A stretch of DNA of 64,000 nucleotides from contig JAGFXX010000001.1 in NCBI GenBank assembly GCA_017599285.1, positions 930,001 through 994,000 of the forward strand, given 5' to 3'. Below, piece after piece: positions 1-7,924 of the stretch. The stretch's first letter is position 1; the number at the start of each line of letters is the position of its first letter. Source of the stretch: Cereibacter azotoformans. GTDB lineage: Bacteria; Pseudomonadota; Alphaproteobacteria; Rhodobacterales; Rhodobacteraceae. The notes under the pieces were generated by a model. It was not told the origin of the DNA. It saw nothing but the letters and a program-made list of their open reading frames with translations, and searched no databases. The translations under genes and the position numbers were made by a program.

Positions 1-73
1 CGCGGCTTGCATCCGTCAGGCCCGCCGGTCCATCTTCGCCCAGACCGATGATCGAAAGCCAGGGATCAGCCAT
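1..73 (-). CDS. cobL: CobL, precorrin-6Y methyltransferase (N-terminal fragment)
   Basis: Only the first 24 codons are inside the window; the gene continues leftward past base 1. The translation begins MADPWLSIIGLGEDGPAGL, the N-terminal glycine-rich strand of a tetrapyrrole methylase, and matches CobL/CbiE in character. A strong Shine-Dalgarno (AAGGAGG, complement of 80-86) sits six bases before the ATG, inside the first codons of cobK on the other strand. CobL methylates C5 and C15 and decarboxylates precorrin-6B in the aerobic cobalamin route. Its start codon shares two bases with the opposite-strand start of cobK (CATG, 71-74). The family call rests on a short fragment plus the cob context. 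Confidence 0.7.
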   Translation of the reverse strand, partial: MADPWLSIIGLGEDGPAGLTDASR

Positions 74-815
74 GCGCATCCTCCTTCTGGGCGGAACGAC
101 CGAAGCCAGCCGCATGGCCCGCGCCCTGGCCGAGGCGGGCCTTCCGTCCGTGTTCTCCTACGCAGGCCGCACCGCCGCGCCCGTGGCGCAGCCATTGCCC
201 GTGCGGGTGGGCGGCTTTGGCGGCGTCGAGGGCCTGGCCGCCTACATCCGGGCGGAAGGCATCACCCATGTCATTGATGCAACCCATCCGTTCGCCACGC
301 AGATGAGCCGGAACGCGGTCGAGGCCTGTGACGCCACCGGCACGGCGCTGGTGGCGCTCGAACGCGCGCCCTGGGTGGCGGGGCCGGGCGACCGCTGGAT
401 CCGCGTCCCCTCGATCGAGGCCGCCGCCGAGGCGCTGCCCGAGGCACCGGCGCGCGTGTTCCTCGCCATCGGCCGCCTGCATCTCGCGGCCTTCGCGGGC
501 CGGCCGCAGCACCATTACCTGCTGCGTCTCGTCGATCCACCCGAAGGGCTGCCCTTGCCTCACGCCGAGGCGATTATTGCCCGCGGCCCGTTCACGCTGG
601 CCGAAGACCTCGACCTCCTGCGCAGCCACGCAACCCAGTGGATCGTGGCCAAGAACGCGGGCGGCGAGGGCGCGCGCGCCAAGCTCGATGCCGCGCGCGA
701 GCTGGGCCTGCCGGTCGTTCTGATCGACCGGCCCGCGATCCTGCCGCGCCCGCGCGCCGAGACGCCCGAGGCGGTGCTGGCCTGGCTCGCTCATCCGGCC
801 GACCTCGGCGTATAG
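72..815 (+). CDS. cobK: CobK, precorrin-6A reductase
   Basis: Encodes 247 residues, typical for CobK/CbiJ. The start at 72 is chosen because AGGGA lies seven bases upstream and the protein then begins MRILLLGGTTEASRMARAL, the conserved N-terminal nucleotide-binding loop; an in-frame ATG at 48 would lie inside cobL and adds nothing. Other visible family features are VIDATHPFATQMS around residues 68-80, and WIVAKNAGG near residue 192. It reduces precorrin-6A to precorrin-6B with NADPH in the cytoplasm. It is the only gene of this cob cluster on the plus strand: its start overlaps the start of cobL and its last 25 bases overlap the end of cobJ. Its promoter must lie inside cobL or further left. 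Confidence 0.92.
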   Translation: MRILLLGGTTEASRMARALAEAGLPSVFSYAGRTAAPVAQPLPVRVGGFGGVEGLAAYIRAEGITHVIDATHPFATQMSRNAVEACDATGTALVALERAPWVAGPGDRWIRVPSIEAAAEALPEAPARVFLAIGRLHLAAFAGRPQHHYLLRLVDPPEGLPLPHAEAIIARGPFTLAEDLDLLRSHATQWIVAKNAGGEGARAKLDAARELGLPVVLIDRPAILPRPRAETPEAVLAWLAHPADLGV

Positions 816-1525
816 ACCCAGCGGCCCACGCGGCGCGTGGCCGAATTGCCGAGGATCACCACCGTCCGCATGTCGGCCATCTCGGGCGTGGCCTCGGCCA
901 GCGTCACCGTTCGCAGATGCTGCTCGGGCGTCGAGACCGCGCGGGCGAAGGTCACGAGCCGGTCCGGCCCGCAGGCCGCGCGCAGGATTTCCAGAGCGCG
1001 GACAAATCCTTCGGGGCGGGACTTCGAGCGGGGATTGTAGAAGGCCATCGCCAGATCCGCCTCGGCGGCGAGCCGCAACCGCTTCTCGATCAGCGCCCAG
1101 GGCTTGAGATTGTCCGACAGGTTGATCGCGCAGAAATCGTGCCCGAGCGGCGCTCCGGCGGCGGCGGCGGCGGCCAGCATCGCGGTGATGCCGGGCAGGA
1201 TGCGGATGTCGAGCGCCTGCCACTCAGGCCGCGCCTCCAGCGCCTCGAACAAGGCCGAGGCCATGGCGAAGACCCCTGGATCGCCCGAGGAGACCACGAC
1301 CACCCGCCGCCCCTCGGCCGCCATCAGAAGCGCATGGGCCGCGCGCTCGACCTCCACCCGGTTGTCGGATGCGTGGAGCGTCAGGCCCGGCCGTTCGGCC
1401 ACGCGGGCGACGTAAGGGATGTAGCCCACCACGTCGGTGGCCTCGGCCAGAGCGGCCGAGACCTCGGGCGTGACGAGATGTTCGGCGCCGGGCCCGAGAC
1501 CCGCCACCACGAGCCAGCCGCTCAT
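791..1525 (-). CDS. cobJ: CobJ, precorrin-3B C17-methyltransferase
   Basis: Encodes 244 residues beginning MSGWLVVAGLGPGAEHLV, the SAM-binding GxGPG loop of tetrapyrrole methylases. Other family signatures are SSGDPGVFAMA, LPGITAMLAAAA and FYNPRSKSR, the last characteristic of CobJ/CbiH. It methylates C17 of precorrin-3B with ring contraction. The ATG overlaps the TGA of cobI by four bases (1522-1525), so translation is probably coupled. The 3' end overlaps the convergent end of cobK by 25 bases. It is the last gene of the leftward riboswitch-controlled run before cobK interrupts it; cobL resumes leftward transcription further on. Confidence 0.93.
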   Translation of the reverse strand: MSGWLVVAGLGPGAEHLVTPEVSAALAEATDVVGYIPYVARVAERPGLTLHASDNRVEVERAAHALLMAAEGRRVVVVSSGDPGVFAMASALFEALEARPEWQALDIRILPGITAMLAAAAAAGAPLGHDFCAINLSDNLKPWALIEKRLRLAAEADLAMAFYNPRSKSRPEGFVRALEILRAACGPDRLVTFARAVSTPEQHLRTVTLAEATPEMADMRTVVILGNSATRRVGRWVYTPRSAG

Positions 1526-2253
1526 TCCGCAAGCTCCGGGCGGCGCCCGCGTCCGGGGACGAGCACGATGGCGAAATAGGGGCAGTCCGCGCCCTCGACC
1601 TCGGCCAGCCGCGCGACCCGCTGGCCCGGCATCGTCCCGCGCTCGACGAGCCAGGCCTCCTCGAGCCGCCCCGCGGCCGCCAGCGCCCGGCGCACCTTGG
1701 GCAGGTTGCGCCCGGTCTTCATCACCACCACCGCATCGGCCGCCGCCGCGTGCCGCGCCAGATCCTCTTCCGGGAGAGTGCCCGCCAGCACCGAGAGCAC
1801 ATCGTCGCCCCAGGTGATCGGCAGGCCGGCCGCGTTCCAGCAGCCCGCCATGCCGGGGATGCCCGGCACGATCTCGACCTCGGAGCGGCCCTGAAGCCGG
1901 CTGTGCAGATGCATGAACGAGCCGTAGAACAGCGGATCGCCCTCGCAGAGCACCACCACCTCCTCGGTTTGCGCCAGCTCCGCCAGCCGGTCGGCCCAGA
2001 GGCCGTAGAACTCGGCCAGCATCCGGTTGTAGTCGGGATGATCGAAGCGGATCTCGGTCGTGACCGGATAATCCATCGGATATTCGACAGCGTCGGGGCG
2101 CAGCATCCCCTCGACGATGCGGCGGGCCTGTCCCGCGCGGCCCGCCTTGCGGAAATAGGCCACATGGCGCGCCTGCCGGATCAGCCGGTCGGACTTGACG
2201 CTCAGAAGCTCGGGATCGCCGGGGCCGAGGCCCGCGCAGATGATGCGGCCCAT
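1522..2253 (-). CDS. cobI: CobI, precorrin-2 C20-methyltransferase
   Basis: Encodes 243 residues beginning MGRIICAGLGPGDPELLSVK, the N-terminal motif of precorrin-2 C20-methyltransferases, with LCEGDPLFYGSFMHL and VPGIPGMAGCWNAAG further on, both conserved in tetrapyrrole methylases. It uses S-adenosylmethionine to make precorrin-3A, the first committed step toward cobalamin after precorrin-2. Two adjacent ATGs exist (2256 and 2253). I favour 2253 because it leaves more room after the GGTGGA Shine-Dalgarno and gives the same TGATG junction seen between cobN and cobH. Either start overlaps the cobH stop codon, and the end overlaps the cobJ start, so these genes are translationally coupled. Confidence 0.92.
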   Translation of the reverse strand: MGRIICAGLGPGDPELLSVKSDRLIRQARHVAYFRKAGRAGQARRIVEGMLRPDAVEYPMDYPVTTEIRFDHPDYNRMLAEFYGLWADRLAELAQTEEVVVLCEGDPLFYGSFMHLHSRLQGRSEVEIVPGIPGMAGCWNAAGLPITWGDDVLSVLAGTLPEEDLARHAAAADAVVVMKTGRNLPKVRRALAAAGRLEEAWLVERGTMPGQRVARLAEVEGADCPYFAIVLVPGRGRRPELAE

Positions 2254-2882
2254 CATTCCACCCGACAGGCAAGCGCGTTGACAGCCGCAACCGTGATCGC
2301 CGACCCGCCGAGGCGGCCTTCGACGATCAGCGACGGGCAGGGCAGGTCTTCCATCAGCGCCTCCTTCGATTCCGCGGCTCCGACAAAGCCCACAGGGCAG
2401 CCGATGATGGCCGCGGGCCGCGGGCAGGCCGGATCCTCGAGCATGTTCAGCAGGTGAAAGAGCGCGGTCGGCGCGTTGCCGATCGCCACCACGGCACCCG
2501 CGAGATGCGGCCGCCACAGCTCCAGCGCCGCGGCCGATCGGGTGGTGCCCATGGCCCTCGCAAGCTCCGGCACCTCCGCGTCCTGCAGCGTGCAGACCAC
2601 GCGGTTCCCGGCCGGAAGGCGTGGGCGGGTGATGCCCTCGCTCACCATCCGCGCGTCGCAGAGGATGGGCGCCCCCGCCTCGAGCGCCGCCCGCGCCGCA
2701 ACCGCCATGCCGGGCGAGAAGCGGACATGCGCCTCGAGCCCCACCATGCCGGCGGCGTGGATCATGCGGACCACCACCACCTCCTCCTCGGGCGTGAAGC
2801 GCGCGAGCGCCGCCTCGCTGCGGATGGTGGCAAAGGACTGGCGGTAGATGGCCGCCCCGTCGGTTTCATAGAGATGCGGCAT
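2253..2882 (-). CDS. cobH: CobH, precorrin-8X methylmutase
   Basis: Encodes 209 residues, the normal length for CobH/CbiC. The sequence starts MPHLYETDGAAIYRQSFATI and contains MIHAAGMVGLEAHVRFSP, the region carrying the catalytic histidine, followed by CDARMVSEGITRPRLP and IIGCPVGFVGAAESKEAL, all strongly conserved in this family. The enzyme moves a methyl group from C11 to C12, producing hydrogenobyrinic acid. Its ATG overlaps the TGA of cobN by one base (TGATG). It acts immediately before amidation by CobB and cobalt insertion by CobNST; cobB, cobS and cobT are not in this window. Confidence 0.94.
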   Translation of the reverse strand: MPHLYETDGAAIYRQSFATIRSEAALARFTPEEEVVVVRMIHAAGMVGLEAHVRFSPGMAVAARAALEAGAPILCDARMVSEGITRPRLPAGNRVVCTLQDAEVPELARAMGTTRSAAALELWRPHLAGAVVAIGNAPTALFHLLNMLEDPACPRPAAIIGCPVGFVGAAESKEALMEDLPCPSLIVEGRLGGSAITVAAVNALACRVE

Positions 2883-5800
2883 CAGTCTGTCTCCGTGGGA
2901 ACGCAGGCGAGGAGGGCTGCGATGGAATTGCGGCGCGGCTGCCAGAGGCCGGCCTCGGCCAGCGCTCGGAACCGGGCGCGGAGGGCGGCGAGGGCGGCGG
3001 GGTTCTCGCGCTCCATGAAGGCCACCAGATCCTCGCGCATCAGCGTCGCCTCGAAGCAGAGGTCGAAGAGCCCGTCCGGCACCGCGCGGGTGAGATTGGC
3101 AAAGCTCGCCAGATGATCGACCGAGGCCGCGATCTCGGCCGCGCCCCGGAAGCCGTGGCGCATCATGCCGTCGGCCCAAGCGGGATCGGCAATGCGCGAC
3201 CGCACGATCCGGGACAGCTCTTCCGTCAGGCTGCGCGCGCGGGGCCGGTCGGGCCGCGTGGCGTCGAGGTGATAGAGCGCGGCCTCGCGCCCGAGCCGGG
3301 CCAGCGCCGCCGCGAAGCCGCCCTCGTGGGCGGCATGATCGTGCGCCATCAGAAGGTCGGTCTCGGCCAGATCCTGCACATGGGCGAAGGCGTCGGCCGC
3401 GCGCAGCCGCCCCTCGAGCGCGCCGCGGGCGGGCGTGGCCGCGCCATCCGCGCCGATGGCCCAGGACGAGCCCTCGATCCAGGCCTCGCCCGCGGTGAAC
3501 CGCCCTTCGGGGCTGTAATCATCGGACCGCACGCCCACACCGTAAAGGCCGGGCTTCGGCCCGAAGACCCGCGGGCTGCGGCGGAGATAGGGGTTGTCCT
3601 CGGGCGCCTCCTCGCGGGCGGCGAGCGCTTCGGCGCCGGTCTCGAAGAGCTGGGCCAGCGTGGGAAAGATGTCGCGGAAGAGGCCCGAGACGCGCAGCGT
3701 CACGTCGATGCGCGGCCGCCCCAGCAGCGCAAGCGGCAGGACCTCGACGCCCGAGACCCGCTCGGAGCCCTCGTCCCAGCGGGGGGAGAGGCCCGCCAGA
3801 TGCAGCGCCATCGCGAATTCCTCGCCCGCCGTCCGCATCGAGGCCGAGCCCCAGAGGTCGATCACCAGCCCCTTCGGCCAGTCGCCCTGATCCTGCAGGT
3901 GGCGGCGGAGCAGTTCCTCGGCGAGCTTCACCCCCTGCGCGTGCGCCGCGCGCGAGGGCACGGCGCGCGGATCGACGGAATAGAGGTTGCGGCCCGTGGG
4001 CAGCACATCCGTCCGTCCGCGGTGCGGCGAGCCGGAGGGGCCGGCGGCCACCCGGCGCCCGTCGAGGGCGGCCAGAAGCCCCCCGGTCTCGCCCGGTGCC
4101 GCGCCATAGAGATGCAGCCCTTCGCCGTAGCGGCTTTCCTTCAGGTCGCAGACGAAGCGGTCGATCCGGGTGATGGCCTCGGCCGGGGTGGCGTCGGGGG
4201 GAAGGCCCAGGTCCTCCTCGACGCCCGCGGCGCGCGCTTCGTCACGGATGGCGCCGATGAGGCGCCCGCGCCGGGCCGGGTCGAGCCCGTCTGCAGTGGA
4301 ATATTCGTCGAGAAGCCGTTCCAGACGCACGAGATTGTCGGGCAGCGCACTGTCGCGCAGGGGCGGCGGCATATGGCCCAGAGTCAGTGCCCCGAGCCTG
4401 CGCCGTGCCTGCGCCGCCTCGCCCGGATCGTTCACGATGAAGGGATAGATCACCGGCAGCGCGCCGGTCAGCGCCTCGGGCCAGCAGGTGCCCGAGAGCG
4501 CCACAGCCTTGCCCGGCAGCCATTCGAGCGTGCCATGGGCGCCCATGTGGATCAGCGCATGAAGACCTTGCGCGCGCAGCCAGAGGTAGAAGGCTACATA
4601 GGCATGGCGCGGCACGCGGGCGAGGTCGTGGTAATCAGCATCTCGCGCCGCCACCTCGCCCCGCTCGGGTTGCAGCGCGAGCAGGAGGTGCCCGCGGCGC
4701 AGGGCCGCGAAGCGGAAGGCGCCGTCACGGCAGTCGGGATCGGCCTCGGGCGCGCCCCAGGCTTCACGAAGCGCGTGTTGCAGGGGTTCCGGCAGGGTCG
4801 CGAGCGCGGCCTCGTAGGCGGCGAGCGGCCAGACCTGCCGCTCGGTCAGAAGCCCCTCGGCGAGGTCCGCGCCGGGGGCTGTGGCATAGCCCGCCGCGGC
4901 AAGCGTGCCCGCCAGCGCCTCGGCCGAGGCCAGCGCATCGAGGCCCACGGCATGGGCGATCTGGTCGGGCCGGCCGGGATAGGTCGAGAGGACAAGGGCC
5001 AGCCGCCGCTCGGGTGCGGGCGTTCGGGCCAGCCGGTGCCAGACCGCCACCCGGTCGGCCACGGCCGCCACGCGGGCGGGATCGGCGCGGTGGGCGAAAC
5101 GGGAATATTGAAGGTCCGGGCAGCGTTTGCCGGGCGACTTGAAACTGACGACGCCCGCGAAGATCCGCCCGTCCACCTCGGGCAGCACCACATGCATGGC
5201 GAGATCGGCGGGCGAGAGGCCACGCTCGGCCGCCGCCCAGTCGCGCCGCCGCGCGGTCGAGAGAGCGACCTGAAACACCGGGCAGCCGGGGCCGTCGAGC
5301 GGCGAGCCCTCGGGACCCCGCGCCGAGAAGGCGGTGGCGTTGACGATGGCCGCGGGACCGAGGCGGGCAAGTGCGGCGGCAATCCAGTCGGGCGCGCCCG
5401 GCGCCTTCAGCGAAGGCGCGAAGAGGCCGAAGGCGCGGAAGCCCCGTTCGCGAAGCGCGAAAATCAGCGCGTCCACCGGGCCCGTGTCGGCGGCCGTCAG
5501 GTAACTGCGGTAGAAGGTGACGACGACGACCGGCGCGCTGTCCGCCTCGGGCTCGGGGATCACGCCGCGGGCGGGGTCATACCAGCCCATGTCGGGCATC
5601 CGCTTCTCGCCCGGCACCGGGCCCGCATAAAGCCCCGCCGCCAGCGCCAGTTGCGCCAGCGCCGCCTGCGCCGCCACCGCGCCGCCTGCATCGCAGAGCG
5701 CCGACAGCCGCCGCAGCGTCGAGACCGGCAGCGTCGAGAGCGCATCGAGCGCCGGATCCTCGCGCCCGTCCGCAGGCAGGACCGCCAGCGCGATCCCGCG

Positions 5801-6118
5801 GCGCCGGCAGAGATCCTGCACCTCGGCCAGCCCGTAGCTCCAGTAGCTCTCGCCGCCGATCAGCCGGATCAGGATCGCCTTGGCATGGGCCAGCACCGTC
5901 TCGGCGTAGGTGTCGATGGACAAGGGATGGCGCAGCGCCACGAGGTTCAGAAGCCGGGTGGAGGGCAGCCCTCCCTTCGCCCGGTGCCAGCCCGCCGCGA
6001 AGGCCCCGAGATCGCTGTCGGAGAAGGACAGGACCACCAGATCCGCGGGCGTCTGCCCGGGATCGAACGGGGTCGCGGTCTCCTCGAGCCCGTGGCTTTC
6101 GCGGAAGACGACATGCAT
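2882..6118 (-). CDS. cobN: CobN, cobaltochelatase large subunit
   Basis: Encodes 1078 residues of the CobN/BchH/ChlH family. CobN is the large, substrate-binding subunit of the ATP-dependent cobaltochelatase that puts cobalt into hydrogenobyrinic acid a,c-diamide. Visible signatures are HMGAHGTLEWLPGKAVALS around residue 524 and, near the C terminus, MMRHGFRGAAEIAASVDHL, both typical of CobN. As I recall, CobN proteins are often 1200-1300 residues, so this one is somewhat short, but both ends are present and no frameshift is seen. It lies three bases after cobW and overlaps cobH by one base. BchH, the paralogous magnesium-chelatase subunit, is the main alternative, but the cob neighbours make CobN much more likely. 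Confidence 0.93.
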   Translation of the reverse strand: MHVVFRESHGLEETATPFDPGQTPADLVVLSFSDSDLGAFAAGWHRAKGGLPSTRLLNLVALRHPLSIDTYAETVLAHAKAILIRLIGGESYWSYGLAEVQDLCRRRGIALAVLPADGREDPALDALSTLPVSTLRRLSALCDAGGAVAAQAALAQLALAAGLYAGPVPGEKRMPDMGWYDPARGVIPEPEADSAPVVVVTFYRSYLTAADTGPVDALIFALRERGFRAFGLFAPSLKAPGAPDWIAAALARLGPAAIVNATAFSARGPEGSPLDGPGCPVFQVALSTARRRDWAAAERGLSPADLAMHVVLPEVDGRIFAGVVSFKSPGKRCPDLQYSRFAHRADPARVAAVADRVAVWHRLARTPAPERRLALVLSTYPGRPDQIAHAVGLDALASAEALAGTLAAAGYATAPGADLAEGLLTERQVWPLAAYEAALATLPEPLQHALREAWGAPEADPDCRDGAFRFAALRRGHLLLALQPERGEVAARDADYHDLARVPRHAYVAFYLWLRAQGLHALIHMGAHGTLEWLPGKAVALSGTCWPEALTGALPVIYPFIVNDPGEAAQARRRLGALTLGHMPPPLRDSALPDNLVRLERLLDEYSTADGLDPARRGRLIGAIRDEARAAGVEEDLGLPPDATPAEAITRIDRFVCDLKESRYGEGLHLYGAAPGETGGLLAALDGRRVAAGPSGSPHRGRTDVLPTGRNLYSVDPRAVPSRAAHAQGVKLAEELLRRHLQDQGDWPKGLVIDLWGSASMRTAGEEFAMALHLAGLSPRWDEGSERVSGVEVLPLALLGRPRIDVTLRVSGLFRDIFPTLAQLFETGAEALAAREEAPEDNPYLRRSPRVFGPKPGLYGVGVRSDDYSPEGRFTAGEAWIEGSSWAIGADGAATPARGALEGRLRAADAFAHVQDLAETDLLMAHDHAAHEGGFAAALARLGREAALYHLDATRPDRPRARSLTEELSRIVRSRIADPAWADGMMRHGFRGAAEIAASVDHLASFANLTRAVPDGLFDLCFEATLMREDLVAFMERENPAALAALRARFRALAEAGLWQPRRNSIAALLACVPTETD

Positions 6119-6121
6119 GGC

Positions 6122-7159
6122 TCAGCCGATCCGTGCCAGAAGATCCTGCCGGATCGCGGCCTCGTCCAGATCGCCGCGCTCGGCGATGACGACGAGGCGG
6201 CTTTGCCGCGAGCCGCTCCAGGGCCGGTCGAACTGGTGGCGGACGCGCGCACCCACCGCCTGCACGAGAAGCCGCATCGGCTTGCCCGCGACCGCCACAT
6301 GGCCCTTCACGCGGAGGACGTTGCGCTCGGTCGCGAGCGCCCGGATCGCCTCGGCCAGACGCTCGGGATCGGCGATCTCGGGCAGATCGACCACGGTCGA
6401 GGCGAAATCGTCGTGCTCGTGATCGTCGGCCCCGTCATGGTGCGACGGGCGGGCGGCGAGATCGTCCTCGGCCGCGGCCTCGATCCCGAGGATCACCTGC
6501 GGATCGACCGCGCCCTCGGTCACGGCGAGGATCGGGATCGGCCGCGGCGATTCCGCCTCGACCACCGCGCGCGCGGCGGCAAGGCCCGCCTCGCCCGCGA
6601 GATCGGCCTTGGTCAGAAGCACGAGGTCGGCACAGGCGAGCTGATCCTCGAACACTTCCGAGAGCGGGGTCTCGTGATCAGCGCCCTCGGCCTGGGCCTG
6701 CGCGGCCACGGCGTCGGCATCGGGGGCAAAGCGGCCCGCGGCGACGGCCTCGGCATCGGCCAGAGCGATCACGCCATCGACCGTGATGCGCGAGCGGATG
6801 GCGGGCCAGTCGAAGGCCTTCAGGAGCGGCTTCGGCAGCGCAAGGCCCGAGGTCTCGATCAGGATGTGATCGGGGCGCCTGGGCAGCGCCATCAGCGCCT
6901 CGATGGTGGGGATGAACTCGTCGGCCACGGTGCAGCAGAGGCAGCCGTTCGCCAGCTCCACGATCGCCTCGTCGGGGCAGTTCTCGTCGGCGCAGGCGCG
7001 GATCAGGTCGCCATCGACGCCCACGGTGCCGAACTCGTTGACCAGGACCGCAAGGCGGCGCCCGCCCGGGTTCTGCATCAGGTGCCGGATCAGCGTGGTC
7101 TTTCCGGCGCCGAGGAAGCCCGTGATCACCGTGACGGGGATCTTGGCAAGGTCGGTCAT
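6122..7159 (-). CDS. cobW: CobW, COG0523 GTPase, putative cobalt metallochaperone
   Basis: Encodes 345 residues of the G3E/COG0523 family. The Walker A motif GFLGAGKT is at residues 14-21, the metal-binding GCLCC motif at about 72-76, and the guanine-recognition motif TKAD at about 183-186. A histidine- and aspartate-rich linker (about residues 240-251) precedes the C-terminal CobW_C domain. Family members use GTP to load metal; in cob operons CobW is thought to deliver cobalt to the CobNST chelatase, which fits its position directly before cobN. Its start overlaps the DUF1636 stop by four bases (ATGA), so it is the second gene of the riboswitch-controlled operon. Confidence 0.93.
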   Translation of the reverse strand: MTDLAKIPVTVITGFLGAGKTTLIRHLMQNPGGRRLAVLVNEFGTVGVDGDLIRACADENCPDEAIVELANGCLCCTVADEFIPTIEALMALPRRPDHILIETSGLALPKPLLKAFDWPAIRSRITVDGVIALADAEAVAAGRFAPDADAVAAQAQAEGADHETPLSEVFEDQLACADLVLLTKADLAGEAGLAAARAVVEAESPRPIPILAVTEGAVDPQVILGIEAAAEDDLAARPSHHDGADDHEHDDFASTVVDLPEIADPERLAEAIRALATERNVLRVKGHVAVAGKPMRLLVQAVGARVRHQFDRPWSGSRQSRLVVIAERGDLDEAAIRQDLLARIG

Positions 7160-7515
7160 GGCATCTCTCCGATGGGGGGAAGGCGGGCAAGCGACTGCTT
7201 GCGGAAGATCTCGGGCCGCTCGCGCCAGGGCACGATGCCGTCGGAGGCGCCCGCATAGGCGGCGGCGCCTTCGAGGATCGCGGGTGCGTCGGCCTCTTCG
7301 AGGCGACCATAGACATAGCTCCAGCGGCCGGGCGCCGACAAAGCCACGGCGCAGCCCTGCGAACACGCGGACAGGCATTCGACGGGCCGGACGGTGACGC
7401 CCTCGGGGGCATCGGCGGCGAGCGCGGCATGAAGCCGCAGGCCCGGCGTGGCATCGCCCTCGGCCACGGGCTGTCCCGCGCGGCAGGTGGTGCAGACGTG
7501 AAGCGTCACGGTCAT
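7156..7515 (-). CDS. DUF1636-family protein with ferredoxin-like cysteine pattern
   Basis: Encodes 119 residues, starting MTVTLHVCTTCRAG. Five cysteines (residues 8, 11, 47, 51 and 55) form a CxxC then CxxxCxxxC arrangement like that of thioredoxin-fold 2Fe-2S ferredoxins and of DUF1636 proteins found in cobalamin clusters. It is the first gene after the cobalamin riboswitch and is translationally coupled to cobW. The reaction is unknown; I infer a metal- or cluster-binding role in cobalt handling. The start at 7515 is chosen because longer in-frame versions would run into the riboswitch and show no protein-like conservation. The product is probably cytoplasmic, since I see no signal peptide or membrane segment. 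Confidence 0.85.
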   Translation of the reverse strand: MTVTLHVCTTCRAGQPVAEGDATPGLRLHAALAADAPEGVTVRPVECLSACSQGCAVALSAPGRWSYVYGRLEEADAPAILEGAAAYAGASDGIVPWRERPEIFRKQSLARLPPIGEMP

Positions 7516-7630
7516 CGGCCGTCCCTTGTCCTGCGGCGGAAAAGGGGCCCGATCCAGGGGAGGGAGGCGGCACAAGGCGGCACCTCGGTCCACCGGCCGC
7601 GGAACACCCCGTCCGCCCGTAAGTCTCAGC

Positions 7631-7800
7631 GCTGGCAGGTCTCCCGGCTTGCGGATGTGGGGCCTTGCGGTCCCGCGGCGGTCCGCCTTCCCGGCCTTTC
7701 GGCCAGTGGCATGGACAACCTCTCCGGTCACGGTCGCGGGGGCGGCTGCCTCTGGGGCATTCCCTCTTCGCCTGTCGCTTGCGGACAGGAACCAGCGCGG
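7631..7800 (-). promoter_or_regulatory. Cobalamin (AdoCbl) riboswitch
   Basis: On the minus strand this leader contains the elements of the cobalamin riboswitch in order: GGTTCC near 7793-7788, GAGGGAATGCC near 7771-7758, GCCGCCCCCGCGACCGTG, GCCACTGG near 7712-7705, GGGAAGGC, and the B12 box AGCCGGGAGACCTGCC at 7648-7633. It ends about 115 bases before the DUF1636 start. High adenosylcobalamin is expected to shut down the DUF1636-cobW-cobN-cobH-cobI-cobJ operon. I see no clear T-tract terminator after the B12 box, so control may be at ribosome access. It does not control nnrS-cobO, which are on the other strand. Confidence 0.93.
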
Positions 7801-7805
7801 CGGCA

Positions 7806-7834
7806 GTGGTGAGCGAAAGGGCCGCCCTTGTCAA
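7806..7834 (-). promoter_or_regulatory. Probable sigma-70 promoter of the riboswitch-led cob operon
   Basis: A perfect -35 TTGACA (complement of 7829-7834) lies so that a 17-base spacer ends just before a poor -10 at 7811-7806 (CACCAC). The predicted start near 7800 coincides with the 5' end of the riboswitch. The -35 is convincing; the -10 is weak. Confidence 0.45.
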
Positions 7835-7924
7835 GCCGACGCGGAGGGCCGGGACGAGAGGACGCGGGACGGCTTCACAAGCCGCGCCGGTCGCGGCAGA
7901 AGGGCGGACGTAAAGGACGCACCC

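Noticed and set aside
3113..7258. A very long plus-strand open frame opposite cobN and cobW (more than 1300 codons)
   Set aside because: Product is rich in Arg, Gly, His and Gln with no domain; it is the antisense of GC-rich genes whose third-position bias keeps stops away.
7516..7731. Longer N-terminal version of the DUF1636 protein
   Set aside because: The extra part is translated riboswitch sequence.
7526..7924. Longer N-terminal version of NnrS
   Set aside because: It would run through the riboswitch region; the ATG at 7925 has AAAGGA upstream and starts the conserved protein.
7835..7924. NnrR or FNR box upstream of nnrS
   Set aside because: No TTGAT-N4-ATCAA or TTGCG-N4-CGCAA like sequence is present.
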